Origin: Postechiella sp039985655
GTDB lineage: Bacteria > Bacteroidota > Bacteroidia > Flavobacteriales > Flavobacteriaceae
Assembly (NCBI GenBank): GCA_039985655.1
Contig: JBDWSF010000018.1
Location: forward strand, 62,001 to 126,000
Direction: 5' to 3'
DNA length: 64,000 nucleotides
Every line of letters begins with the position of its first letter. Position 1 is the stretch's first letter. This document shows positions 53,439 through 63,573 of the stretch, piece by piece. A model generated the notes under the pieces. That model was not told the DNA's origin. It was given only the letters and a program-made list of their open reading frames with translations, and did not search any database. Made by a program: the position numbers and the translations under genes.

Positions 53439-56400
53439 TTAGAATTTTAAATTGACTCCCATTCTGATAACGCGACCTGCAGGATAACTGGCATTATCAT
53501 GTCCTAAATTTGTTGTAGCCGAACCTCTTAAAGATACATCTGGGCTATAACCAGTGTACTTAGTCCAGATATGTAAATTGGTTCCTGAAGCATATACTCT
53601 TAAACTACTAACTTTTAATTTATCAGTAAGTTCTTTTGGAAATTTATAACCGATAGTCACATTTTGTAAACGAACAAAAGAAGCATCTTCAATAAATCGA
53701 TCACTAAAAAGAGTATTAGCATTGTTATTCGTATCTAATCTTGGCCAAACAGTACTTGGGCTTTCTGGTGTCCATCTATTATTAGTAACCGTCAAAGCTT
53801 GCCTTCCACTAAAATTTAATAGCCCTATGTTTTGCATAGCAGCCATTTCTTTTCCTAATTGAGAATCTATAAAAACACTAATATCTAAACCTCCAATTTT
53901 AAAGGAGTTATTTATTCCAAACGTAATATCAGGTTGTGCTTGCCCTATAGTCGTTCTATCATCAGCAGTAATTACTCCATCCGGAGTTACATCCTCAAAT
54001 AATTGTTCTCCAGGTCTATGATTTAGGTCCGTAACAGGATAACCTTCATCATGACTATCAACGAATGTATAAGTCGCATTAGGTGCGGCATTATATGTAT
54101 CTATACGTTCTTGATTTGTAAGTCCTTGAAATTCTACAAAGTCATCAAACTGAGCAATTCTTGTTCTCTTATAACCAAAAAATGTTCCTATTTCTTCACC
54201 TATAATTAAACGCTGCGTTCCACCAGAAATAAACCCAGGATCCCAACCACTAAAAAGATTATCAGAAGCCATGTTTTTCACAGTAGTTTTACCAGTAGCA
54301 ACGTTAGCATTTAATGTCCAAGAAAAATTATCTTTGGTAATGATATTAGCATTAAATGAGGCTTCAAATCCATTCGTTTCTAAAGACCCGAAATTCTCTG
54401 TGTATGTTTGAAATCCAGATTGTATAGGTATTCTATTACCTGTAAATAACAGGTCGTCAGTTGTTTTTTTGTAATATTCAAAAGTAGCTGTAAACTTGTT
54501 TTTAAATAAACCGATGTCTAAACCTGTATCCAATTGTGTTGTGGTTTCCCATGTTAAATCAGCATTAGGTAACTGACTAGCATAATAAATTGTGGTAGAA
54601 GTCTCATCGAATGGTGTTATACTACTGGCGTATTGATCTAAAGATTGATAAGGTCTAATAGCTTGATTTCCAGAAGTACCATAACTAACGCGTAGTTTTA
54701 ACTCATTTATGGCATTACTGTTTTTCATGAAGTTTTCTTCAGATAGCTTGTATGCAAATGCAGCAGCTGGGAAAAAGGCCCATTTGTTATTAGCAGCAAA
54801 TTTTGAAGCCCCATCGTAACGCCCAGTTAATGTGAATAAATATTTCTTATTGAAATTTAAGTTTATTCTTCCAAAAACGGAGGCCAACTTAGTCTCAGAA
54901 TACGTAACCACATCAGGATCGTTAAAGGTTGCAGAGCCAGGATCGTAGTAGGTCAATAAATCATTAGCAAAACCATAGTTAGAAACTCTAATACTTTCAC
55001 TTTCACTTGATTCTATAGATTGGCCTAAAAGTGCAGTAATATTATTTTTTCTTCCAATTTTATTTCTGAAATTTAAGGTATTTGTAACTGCTGTTCTAGT
55101 AAATCTACTATCTCCAGTTCTAGCTCGTCCTCCTGCCGAATAATTATCAGGTAAAATATTTAATTGATAATAGCGCTGTGCAGTATTTCTATTTTGATAT
55201 GAAAAAGCAGTTTTAAAAGATAATGCTTTAGTAAAACTATAGGTGGCATCCATGCTACCTATCATTTGAGTCAATAAATTATTATATCTGTTTGCTTCTA
55301 ATCCAGTTAACGGATTCCAAAGCTCAATCCCTTCATCATCATCATCTGCAAGAAGTCCCGTTAAAGGGGACGTTCTAAGCGCTCTACCAATGGCGCTAGT
55401 TGCACCTCTAAGGTTATTAACTCCAGTACTAATAGCTCTTTGGTTAGAAGTTATATGAGAATAATTTATTCTAGTACTTACTTTAAACTTTTCAGAGATA
55501 TTGGCATTAACGTTAACTCTTGTTGCTGCACGTTTGAAATCAGTATCTTTAACAATACCTTGTGCATTAAGAACATTTGATGAAATTAAATATCGAACAT
55601 CCTTATTTCCTCCACTAAATCCAACATTTGTATTTGATGTGGTACCTATATGTATAATGGCTTTTTGCCAATTGGTACTTGGTAATAGTCCAGCTTTTGC
55701 AGAATCTAATCTGATTAGATTCTCTTCTGAAAGTACATTTCCTATATTTGTGAAAGCTTCACGGTTTAATATGGTATACTCATTAGATTCTAATAAATCG
55801 ATATAATTAGGAACTTCTGTAATTCCATATTCTTGTTCAATAGTAATGACTCCTTTACCTACTTCTCCAGTTTTTGTAGTAATTAATATAACGCCATTTG
55901 CACCACGAGAACCGTATATAGCAGTTGATGATGCATCTTTAAGAATTTCAATAGATTGAATATCGGCAGGATTAATCATTGCCATTGGACTTAATGATGA
56001 ACTCTCTACATCTTGATCGCCTAATCCTGCAGAACTCGTATTATCCATAGGTATGCCATCTATAACATATAGAGGTTCACTACCGTTTAAAGAACTTACA
56101 GCTCTAATCCTAATAGAGGCACCCGAGCCTGGTTCACCAGAGTTTTGTGTTACCAAAACACCTGCAGCTCTTCCTGCTAATGCTTGATCGAGACTTACAG
56201 CTCCTACTCTTGTAAGATCTTCTCCTTTTACTGTAGATACAGATCCAGTTAAATCACTTTTCTTAACGCTACCATATCCTACAACGACTACTGTTTCAAG
56301 TGATGTGTCTGTTTTGGTAAGGACTGCATTGATAATGTTTTGATTACCTATGGTTATTTCTTTGGTTTCTGTACCTAAATAAGAAAAGATAAAAACGTCA

Positions 56401-56591
56401 CCAGTTTTAGCTTTTAAGGTGTAAGCGCCATCAAAATCTGTTACTGTGCCTTTTGCGACACCTTTAATTAATACGGTTACACCTAATAAGGGTTGACCCG
56501 CTTCGTCTTTTACACTTCCTGAGATCGTTTTTTCTTGCGAAAAAGCTTGAAATGAGAGTATAACAAGAAAGATTGTTAGAATTTTTTTCAT
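53439..56591 (-). CDS. SusC-like TonB-dependent outer-membrane receptor (second)
   Basis: A 1050-residue SusC/RagA transporter. A short signal peptide (1-18, ending AFSQ) precedes the carboxypeptidase-regulatory-like domain (ISGSVKDEAGQPLLGVTVLIKG). ETVVVVGYGSVKKSDLTGSVST marks the TonB box and plug start; PLYVIDGIPMDN and SIEILKDASSTAIYGSRGANGV are plug hallmarks. It ends with the barrel strand RVIRMGVNLKF. It is the first gene of the leftward operon and shares a divergent promoter region with the rightward GH29 unit, so both are probably switched on together by the HTCS. Confidence 0.97.
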   Translation of the reverse strand: MKKILTIFLVILSFQAFSQEKTISGSVKDEAGQPLLGVTVLIKGVAKGTVTDFDGAYTLKAKTGDVFIFSYLGTETKEITIGNQNIINAVLTKTDTSLETVVVVGYGSVKKSDLTGSVSTVKGEDLTRVGAVSLDQALAGRAAGVLVTQNSGEPGSGASIRIRAVSSLNGSEPLYVIDGIPMDNTSSAGLGDQDVESSSLSPMAMINPADIQSIEILKDASSTAIYGSRGANGVILITTKTGEVGKGVITIEQEYGITEVPNYIDLLESNEYTILNREAFTNIGNVLSEENLIRLDSAKAGLLPSTNWQKAIIHIGTTSNTNVGFSGGNKDVRYLISSNVLNAQGIVKDTDFKRAATRVNVNANISEKFKVSTRINYSHITSNQRAISTGVNNLRGATSAIGRALRTSPLTGLLADDDDEGIELWNPLTGLEANRYNNLLTQMIGSMDATYSFTKALSFKTAFSYQNRNTAQRYYQLNILPDNYSAGGRARTGDSRFTRTAVTNTLNFRNKIGRKNNITALLGQSIESSESESIRVSNYGFANDLLTYYDPGSATFNDPDVVTYSETKLASVFGRINLNFNKKYLFTLTGRYDGASKFAANNKWAFFPAAAFAYKLSEENFMKNSNAINELKLRVSYGTSGNQAIRPYQSLDQYASSITPFDETSTTIYYASQLPNADLTWETTTQLDTGLDIGLFKNKFTATFEYYKKTTDDLLFTGNRIPIQSGFQTYTENFGSLETNGFEASFNANIITKDNFSWTLNANVATGKTTVKNMASDNLFSGWDPGFISGGTQRLIIGEEIGTFFGYKRTRIAQFDDFVEFQGLTNQERIDTYNAAPNATYTFVDSHDEGYPVTDLNHRPGEQLFEDVTPDGVITADDRTTIGQAQPDITFGINNSFKIGGLDISVFIDSQLGKEMAAMQNIGLLNFSGRQALTVTNNRWTPESPSTVWPRLDTNNNANTLFSDRFIEDASFVRLQNVTIGYKFPKELTDKLKVSSLRVYASGTNLHIWTKYTGYSPDVSLRGSATTNLGHDNASYPAGRVIRMGVNLKF

Positions 56592-56923
56592 ACTTAATAT
56601 TTAGTTAAATTAGTGTAAGCAAATCTATAAGTTGTTTTGAAAAATGGTTTTCTGTATTCGGTCAAATATTTGCTCATTTTGTGCAAATGAACCAAAAAAA
56701 CACTTGTGTTATAGCTGTTTTCTTTTTGTTAAGGTATGAGTTTTACAGGTAGAATGCGATTTGATAGATCTAAACTTGGATTTGGAAATAGTTGTGATTC
56801 TCGATGTTTTTTTTGTTTTAATTATTGTCTTGATCAATTAGAGCATGCTTTTGATTAATAAGAGAAAATGATTTTTGTAATTTGAAGTTAATTTTACATA
56901 ATTAACAATAGTCATAAAATTAG
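56592..56923. promoter_or_regulatory. Divergent promoter region between SusC and GH29 operons
   Basis: This 332-base gap separates two divergent operons. On the minus strand TAGATTTG (plus coordinates 56620-56627) fits TAnnTTTG and would give a SusC leader of about 20 bases; a matching -33 TTG is not seen. On the plus strand, a TAATTTG with one base fewer in the spacer occurs about 45 bases before the GH29 start. No ORF was seen. This is the most probable target of the HTCS. Confidence 0.45.
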
Positions 56924-58447
56924 ATGTATAACTTTAAATTATTTATAATTGTCTTTTTATTTATTTCAACAGTTGTTTGTTTCGGTCAAAAAAAACAAGG
57001 TGCTTTTGATTATGAAAAAATTGAAGCAAATTGGGAATCGATGGCGCAAAACTACCAAGTTCCAGAGTGGTTTCAAGATGGTAAAATTGGCGTATGGATG
57101 CATTGGGGTGTGTCATCTGCAATTGATGAAAACCGACCTAATGATGGTTCTCACTATGGAAGAAGAATGTACGGCCCAAACGATGGAGAGACAGGAATGC
57201 AGCTAAATATGACGCAAACGTTATCTAATTGGCATATCAAAAGATACGGACCTCCTGAAGATTTTGGTTATGAAAAATTTATTACAAACTTTAATGCAGA
57301 AAATTGGAACCCAGAAGAATTGGTGAAATTCTTTAAAGATTGTGGGGCACATTTTATTATGCCCGTGGCTACACATCATGATAATTTTGATATGTATGAC
57401 TCCTTCTTTTCATGGAATTCTGTAAAAATGGGACCAAAACGAGATGTTATTCAGGAATGGAAAAATGCAGCACATAAATTTGGGTTAAAGTTTGGTGTTT
57501 CTACACATTTATATTGGTCTCCACGATTTTTTAATACAGCTCGTAAATATCAAAAACCAAACACACCAGAATGGGAGTTATTTAATATGGATTACGATCC
57601 CAAAAAATATGCGAGTCAAGATAGTTGGAATGAACATTGGTATAAAAGATGTTGGGATTTAATAGAAAAATATGACCCAGATATGTTTAATAACGATTCG
57701 CCATATCCTTCGATAAAAACAGGAAATGGTTTGGGAGTTAAACTCTTTTCTGATTACCTTAATAAGGATTTGTCTGAGAATAAAGGAAAACAAACCACTG
57801 TATTGTCATTTAAAAATTCTAAAATGGATAAAGCGGCATTTACATACAATTTAGAACGCGGTATGTTTGGAGAAACGCAAAAACATCCATGGATGTGGGC
57901 TACTGATCTTTCTGGGAATTGGTTTTATAGAAAGCAAGCTAAGACTAGAATGAGTATTCCTGTATTAATAGGAAATACAGTAGATGCTATTAGTAAAAAT
58001 GGTGTCGTGATGATTAATATAGCCTTAAAGGGTGATGGGACACTTCCTGAGCCCCAAGCCAAAATGTTACGCGCATTTGGAGATTGGATTAAAATTAACG
58101 GAGAAGGTATTTATGGAACTCGACCATGGAAAATTAATGGAGAAGGACCTTTGGAGATTGTGACTAAACGTACAGGTGAAAATTTAAAGAATTATTCGGC
58201 TAAAGATATTCGTTTTACCTCTAAATCAGGGAGTATATATGCTTTTGTATTGGACACACCTTCCCAAGATATTTTAATAACGTCTTTAAAAACAAAAGGA
58301 CTGCTTAAAAAAGATATAAAGAATATAAAATTATTAGGGGGTAATGAAAAAATTAATTGGACACAATCTAAAGAAGGTTTAAAAATAGAATGTCCTAAAA
58401 ACTTACCTAATCAATATGTAATAGGGTTTGAAATTTCACTAAAATAA
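56924..58447 (+). CDS. GH29 alpha-L-fucosidase (divergent type)
   Basis: A 507-residue exported GH29 enzyme (signal peptide 1-21, ending CFGQ) without the extra C-terminal module of the other copies. VWMHWGVSS (57-65) and ATHHDNFDMYDSF (149-161) are equivalent to the usual FIHWG and KHHDGF motifs. The nucleophile is D258: the region reads DPDMFNNDSP where most GH29 have PDLLWFDG, so the Asp is kept but its neighbours differ. A C-terminal sandwich (about 395-505) follows. It starts the rightward unit with the TIM-barrel protein 15 bases downstream. This divergent pocket could mean a sulfated-fucose or branched substrate. Confidence 0.85.
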   Translation: MYNFKLFIIVFLFISTVVCFGQKKQGAFDYEKIEANWESMAQNYQVPEWFQDGKIGVWMHWGVSSAIDENRPNDGSHYGRRMYGPNDGETGMQLNMTQTLSNWHIKRYGPPEDFGYEKFITNFNAENWNPEELVKFFKDCGAHFIMPVATHHDNFDMYDSFFSWNSVKMGPKRDVIQEWKNAAHKFGLKFGVSTHLYWSPRFFNTARKYQKPNTPEWELFNMDYDPKKYASQDSWNEHWYKRCWDLIEKYDPDMFNNDSPYPSIKTGNGLGVKLFSDYLNKDLSENKGKQTTVLSFKNSKMDKAAFTYNLERGMFGETQKHPWMWATDLSGNWFYRKQAKTRMSIPVLIGNTVDAISKNGVVMINIALKGDGTLPEPQAKMLRAFGDWIKINGEGIYGTRPWKINGEGPLEIVTKRTGENLKNYSAKDIRFTSKSGSIYAFVLDTPSQDILITSLKTKGLLKKDIKNIKLLGGNEKINWTQSKEGLKIECPKNLPNQYVIGFEISLK

Positions 58448-58462
58448 ATAATCGATTATATA

Positions 58463-59662
58463 ATGAAACATTTATTAATAAGTAATTTAATACTAGTCGT
58501 ATTCTTTTTTAACTCATGTAAACCTCAAGAAAAGGTTGTTGAGCAAGTTAAGAATAACGAATCATATTCTAAGTTGCCTGAATTTTCATGGAATACTATG
58601 CCATTGTATATGCATCTTCGAAAAGCCACAGCTTTTACAAATAAAGAGATAGAATATTTAGCAAAATTCCCTTTAATTACATTCGAAAAAACAACAGGAA
58701 GTGCTGCGTATGGATCTACAGAAAAAGGAACGATTCAAGCAGCAAAAGCAGTTAAAGCCATCAACCCTAATGCGAAAATATTGTATTATAAGAATGTTGT
58801 TATTAATTGGGGAGGCTATAAAGAGGATGAAGCTTTTTTAAAAAAAAATCCTGATGCACTTCTTTTTAATAGCAAAGGAGATAAAGCTTTAATGCCTAAT
58901 AAGAAAACAGGTTTTTTTGATTTATCAAAAGAAAAAGTGCGTGCTCATTGGTTAAATCATGTTACTAAAGTAACAAGTAACCCTTATATTGATGGGGTAT
59001 TTATGGATGCGAATATAAAAGTATTGGTACCAGGTTTCTTTAACAGTCGGGTAGGGAAAGAGAAGCAAAAACAAATTCAGTCTGGATATTTAGCAATGAT
59101 GGAAGAACTAAACACTCAGTTAGGTGAAGACAATATACTTCTTGCTAATATTTTACGAGTTCGTCCTGAATTTAAAGATGTAGGTAGAGAATATTTAAGA
59201 TTTTTTGATGGAACCTATTTGGAAGGCTTTGAACATGAGAATTTTGGAATGACTTATGAAGATTATTTAGCTAAGGGTATCGATGCCTTTCAAAAAACGG
59301 CAAGAGAAGGCAAAATTGTTGCGATGTCACTTGGTATTGGTAAAGCGTTAAAAAATACAAAAGCGGGTATTGACGATGCAAGAAAAAGAGTGAATAAAGA
59401 TGATAATATTAATGAGCGTTTAAATTATTTATTGGCAATTTTTCTTGTTTGTGCAGAAGAACAAAGTTATGTGTATCCTCATGATGGTTATGGTATTAAC
59501 AAATCATCTATATGGTTAAAAACATTTCCTCAGTATGAAAAAAAATTAGGAGCACCTAAAGGATATGCTATAAAAGAAGGTTATATATATACTAGGTCTT
59601 TTGAATATCTCGATGTATGGTTAGATATAGAAAATAAAACAGCTCAATTAAACTGGAAATAA
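58463..59662 (+). CDS. Putative TIM-barrel glycoside hydrolase (GHL-type), lipoprotein
   Basis: A 399-residue paralogue of the protein at 48534. The lipobox NSC gives Cys19, so this copy is membrane anchored while the other has a plain signal peptide. Shared text includes the FSWNTMPLYMH opening, NPNAKILYYKN, DLSKEKVRAHW, DGVFMDAN and a closing DVWLDIENKTAQLNWK. The conserved acidic pair is D182 and E254 (YLEGFEHE). No described family is assigned. Co-location with GH29 and sulfatase genes in both operons suggests it acts on fucose-rich chains, possibly inside the chain. Confidence 0.6.
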   Translation: MKHLLISNLILVVFFFNSCKPQEKVVEQVKNNESYSKLPEFSWNTMPLYMHLRKATAFTNKEIEYLAKFPLITFEKTTGSAAYGSTEKGTIQAAKAVKAINPNAKILYYKNVVINWGGYKEDEAFLKKNPDALLFNSKGDKALMPNKKTGFFDLSKEKVRAHWLNHVTKVTSNPYIDGVFMDANIKVLVPGFFNSRVGKEKQKQIQSGYLAMMEELNTQLGEDNILLANILRVRPEFKDVGREYLRFFDGTYLEGFEHENFGMTYEDYLAKGIDAFQKTAREGKIVAMSLGIGKALKNTKAGIDDARKRVNKDDNINERLNYLLAIFLVCAEEQSYVYPHDGYGINKSSIWLKTFPQYEKKLGAPKGYAIKEGYIYTRSFEYLDVWLDIENKTAQLNWK

Positions 59663-59673
59663 AAAACTTTATA

Positions 59674-61569
59674 ATGAAAAATAACAAATCATTATTAACT
59701 ATCGCTTTAGTTGTATTTCTTTTCTCTAACTATGTAAATAGTCAGAAAAAAACAAAATCGATACAGCCAAATATTATTATTTTTTATGCCGATGATTTGG
59801 GGTGGCAAGATACCGAATTAAATGATTTAGATAATCCAACACCTTGGGAGACTCCTAATATTTTAAAACTAGCAAAAGAAAGCATAAACTTTACTAATGC
59901 TTATTCTCCTGCACCTACTTGTGCACCTTCAAGATGCGCAATGCTTACAGGACTGCATCCTACAAAAACAGGAGTAACTCATGTAGCTGGAGGAGTAATC
60001 CCTGAAACCAGATATTCTACTCATATTTCACCATTTTTTCCATTAGGATTAAACCCCGAGCATTTTACGATGGCAGAAGCTTTAAAGATGAATGGTTATA
60101 AAACGGGGCATGTTGGAAAATGGCATATGGGAAGTCTTGAAATTCAAAAATCAACAAATCAAGGTTTTGATTTTTCTTTTGAGTCTAGAGGTGCCCACCA
60201 GGGACCTAAAGGACAAAGCAACCGAGTAAATGATTTTGCAACACATGATGAAAACGATTCTTATCGATTGAGTGAAGAAAAGTATTATCCTTTTACTAAA
60301 AATTCGCCACAAGGTATTTCGTATCCAAAAGACGACGTTACAGAAAAAGCTCTTGAGTTTTTAGATCAAAGTAAAGCAGAACCTTTCTTTCTTTATTTAG
60401 CACATTGGATGGTTCACTATCCAATTCATACAAAGAATCGCGAATTATTACAATATTATTGTGACAAATTAGGTGTAGACTTTCCTAAACAAGATATTCC
60501 AGTGTCTACTAGTGGTCAAACCAATCCTTACTACGGATCTATGATTACTACTTTGGATTGGAGTTTAGGACGTGTTGTAGATTATCTTAAAAAAACAGAA
60601 GATCCTAGAAACCCTGGCAAAAAATTATTCGAGACCACATATATCATATTTTCTTCTGATAATGGTGGGACTGAAAGACATGGAAAAGAAATAATTACGG
60701 ACAACTATCCTCTGGATCAAGGTAAACAATTTACTCAAGAAGGAGGTATTAGAGTGCCCATGTTAATTTCTGGACCAAATATTACTAAAGCATCAACTTA
60801 TAATGGGTTAATAAATCAATTAGATTTATTCCCTACAATTTTAAATATAACAAACGCTAAAATTCCCGCTAAATATAGTTCAGATTTTGATGGCTTAGAC
60901 ATTTCTGGTGTTCTAGTAAACAATGAAGACGTTATTTTAAATAAAAACGGAAAACCTAGAGAAGATTTATGGTGGCATTTTCCTCATAACAGAGATTCTC
61001 AAATGCAATCAGCTATAAGATATGGAGATTATAAATTGTACAAAAACCTTATTGATGGTAGTTACGAATTGTATCGTTTATATAAAGATGGTGAAAGATA
61101 TGATCTAGAAGAAAGAAAAGATATATCTAAACAAAAAATAGAAATAACTCAAGACTTGTCTGCAAGGTTAGAAAAATATTTAAAAGATTATAATGCGCAA
61201 TATCCTTATAAAAACCCTTTAGAAACGAAAAAATATTTAGGAAAAGATAAAGCTGTATTAGTCCCAAAAATTATCAAAGACGTTTTGGATAAAGGGACAA
61301 ATAATGCAACTGTTGAATTAGAGAAGGGGAAATCTAAAATTATAGAAGCCTATGCGTTAATTAAAATACAAGATGAAGTTAGAATGAAAAAAAACGGAAA
61401 AAAATCAAAAGTAAAATCAACCTATTTGAAAATGCTTGTTGACAGTAATTCCAATAAATTATGTTATTCTTTTAAAGTGCCCAAAGAGGCAAAAGAATAC
61501 TGTATTATTCTAATTGATGAAAATCAATTTATGATAAAAAGTAAGCTCAGAAAAACAAATGAACTATAG
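59674..61569 (+). CDS. S1 family sulfatase (CAPSR motif)
   Basis: A 631-residue sulfatase with a Sec signal peptide (1-23, ending VNSQ). Metal pair D40-D41 (YADDLGWQD), maturation motif C83-A-P-S-R87 in the classic form, KWHMG, and the second metal motif SSDNGGTERHG are all present. The N-terminal insertion around 50-60 (NDLDNPTPWE) and the C-terminal 110 residues are extra to the core. It is 11 bases after the TIM-barrel gene, in the same operon. Sugar and sulfate position are unknown. Confidence 0.92.
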   Translation: MKNNKSLLTIALVVFLFSNYVNSQKKTKSIQPNIIIFYADDLGWQDTELNDLDNPTPWETPNILKLAKESINFTNAYSPAPTCAPSRCAMLTGLHPTKTGVTHVAGGVIPETRYSTHISPFFPLGLNPEHFTMAEALKMNGYKTGHVGKWHMGSLEIQKSTNQGFDFSFESRGAHQGPKGQSNRVNDFATHDENDSYRLSEEKYYPFTKNSPQGISYPKDDVTEKALEFLDQSKAEPFFLYLAHWMVHYPIHTKNRELLQYYCDKLGVDFPKQDIPVSTSGQTNPYYGSMITTLDWSLGRVVDYLKKTEDPRNPGKKLFETTYIIFSSDNGGTERHGKEIITDNYPLDQGKQFTQEGGIRVPMLISGPNITKASTYNGLINQLDLFPTILNITNAKIPAKYSSDFDGLDISGVLVNNEDVILNKNGKPREDLWWHFPHNRDSQMQSAIRYGDYKLYKNLIDGSYELYRLYKDGERYDLEERKDISKQKIEITQDLSARLEKYLKDYNAQYPYKNPLETKKYLGKDKAVLVPKIIKDVLDKGTNNATVELEKGKSKIIEAYALIKIQDEVRMKKNGKKSKVKSTYLKMLVDSNSNKLCYSFKVPKEAKEYCIILIDENQFMIKSKLRKTNEL

Positions 61570-61704
61570 ATTAATAATATTTCTTTTATGGAGTATAGGT
61601 TTTTTTAAACGCTCAGGATTTAGATAATAATTTATAATATTATCTGTCAAATAAGAAATTAATTAATTAACACCTCTTAGAATTATTTATCAATTAGAAT
61701 ATTT

Positions 61705-63570
61705 ATGAAAAAATTTAAAAAAAGGTCTATCTATGTTTGCATCACATTGCTATTTGGCTTGAACTCATGTAAAAAGACACCAGAAACACTTCAGATTAGC
61801 GAATCAGTTAAAGAATCATTCGACCAAACGAGTAAGTGGATATTACTCAATAAAACAGAAGCTGTAAAAGGCGGTAATTCTTATTCTTGGGATTTTGAAG
61901 TAAAGCACCCAGTTATTTATAACGTTCAAGTTATTTTTACTAAGGATATTTCTGAAGATTTAGAAAAGGTTAAACTAAATGTAAATGAACAAGAAATAGA
62001 AGAGTCTTTCAAAGGAAGTAGTTACAGAACTTACAAAAATCAATTAGTTTCTGAGTTTAAGAAAACTATCAAATTCAGTAAAACAGGAAAACATATATTG
62101 ACTATTGAAACCGCTGCCGATTTTGAACAAATTAGAATTGTTCCCAATTTTAGAAACCCAATAGGAGCAGGTAATCACCATGAAGAATGGTTGAAAATGA
62201 ATCAATCGCCAGAGAAACGAGCAGCTTTAGATTGGTTTAAAGAAGCAAAGTTTGGTATGTTTATACATTGGGGGTTGTATTCTCAAGCCGGAGGTGTTTG
62301 GAAAGGGACTAGAATTAATGCTGCGCCTTACCCAGGTCCTAAAGTTGCAGAATGGCTCATGCATGCGTTTCGAATTCCAAGAGATGAATATGTAACATTA
62401 GCCAAAACATTTAACCCTGATAAATCTTTTGCACAAAACATCGCAAAACTAGCTAAAGATGCAGGTATGAAATATGTCGTTATTACATCGAAACACCATG
62501 ATGGATTCGCCTTGTTCGATTCTAAGAGTTCAGATTATGATATGGTAGATGCAACACCTTATAAAGCCGATGCTATAAAAGAGTTATACGAAGCTTGTTT
62601 AAGTGAAGGCATAGATTTCGGGGTATATTATTCTCATGGCAATGACTGGAATGATGGTACAGATGGGAATTATGAAAATGTTAAGATGGTAAACGATTCT
62701 TTAGGGGTGTTTACACATCCGTCAGGTAAAAATTTATGGGATCCAAGTCCAAATACGCATGCCGAATATTATGAAACAAAAGCATACCCACAAATTAAAG
62801 AACTCTTAGAATTGCTACCAAAGCTTAAATTAATTTGGTTTGATGGAGAAGGTTTTACTACAGAAGCGCAATCGTTTCGATTTTATAAGCTCGTATATGA
62901 AACGAATCCAAATGTATTGGTAAATAGAAGAGTAGGATGGGAGTTTGGTGATTATTTAGATGCAGGAGACAATAAGATTCCTTCCGCAGATGAAACTTTA
63001 GATAAATATTGGGAGACCTGTGGTACTACAAATAATTCTTGGGGTTACAAATCGTATGATCACGACTGGAAAAGTACCAAAGAACTTTTATATTACTTTG
63101 TCGATATCATGTCTAAAGGGGGCAATTATCTTTTAAATATAGGACCAGATGGAGTAGGGCATGTTCCAGAAGAAAGTGCAAATGGTCTTCGTGAAATGGG
63201 AGAATGGATAGAAATGAATAGCGAAGCTGTGTACGGAACATCGCGTTGGGAAATTCCAAATGAAGGACAAGAAGAAACACTTTTAGATGGTACTGGCCAT
63301 AGAGCTGCAAAAGGTTTTAAAAAAACGTTTACATCAAAAGATTTTTGGTTTACAACTAAAGAAAATAAAGTATATGCGATTTCGTTAGTTGCCGCTGCAA
63401 ACAAAATTTTAATCCGTTCTCTAAATAAAAATAGTGTTAAAATTAAAAACGTTAGAGTTCTTGGAAGTGAAAAAGATGTTGAATGGAAACAGACAGAAAC
63501 AGGGCTTGAAGTGAATTTAAATGGAGTGAAAAGTGATAAAAATGGATTTGTAGTTGAGGCAAGTTTCTAA
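61705..63570 (+). CDS. GH29 alpha-L-fucosidase with N-terminal module, lipoprotein
   Basis: A 621-residue GH29 protein. The lipobox LNSC gives Cys22. About 130 residues of beta-sandwich (DQTSKWILLNKTEAVKGG onward) precede the barrel, an arrangement not seen in the other three GH29 proteins here, in which extra domains are C-terminal. The barrel shows MFIHWGLYSQ, VITSKHHDGFALFDS, GVYYSHGNDW and the nucleophile D380 in LIWFDGEG. A long insertion after the barrel start (GTRINAAPYPGPKVAEW) may build the pocket edge. It lies 135 bases after the sulfatase gene and three bases before the next one. Confidence 0.93.
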   Translation: MKKFKKRSIYVCITLLFGLNSCKKTPETLQISESVKESFDQTSKWILLNKTEAVKGGNSYSWDFEVKHPVIYNVQVIFTKDISEDLEKVKLNVNEQEIEESFKGSSYRTYKNQLVSEFKKTIKFSKTGKHILTIETAADFEQIRIVPNFRNPIGAGNHHEEWLKMNQSPEKRAALDWFKEAKFGMFIHWGLYSQAGGVWKGTRINAAPYPGPKVAEWLMHAFRIPRDEYVTLAKTFNPDKSFAQNIAKLAKDAGMKYVVITSKHHDGFALFDSKSSDYDMVDATPYKADAIKELYEACLSEGIDFGVYYSHGNDWNDGTDGNYENVKMVNDSLGVFTHPSGKNLWDPSPNTHAEYYETKAYPQIKELLELLPKLKLIWFDGEGFTTEAQSFRFYKLVYETNPNVLVNRRVGWEFGDYLDAGDNKIPSADETLDKYWETCGTTNNSWGYKSYDHDWKSTKELLYYFVDIMSKGGNYLLNIGPDGVGHVPEESANGLREMGEWIEMNSEAVYGTSRWEIPNEGQEETLLDGTGHRAAKGFKKTFTSKDFWFTTKENKVYAISLVAAANKILIRSLNKNSVKIKNVRVLGSEKDVEWKQTETGLEVNLNGVKSDKNGFVVEASF

Positions 63571-63573
63571 AAT

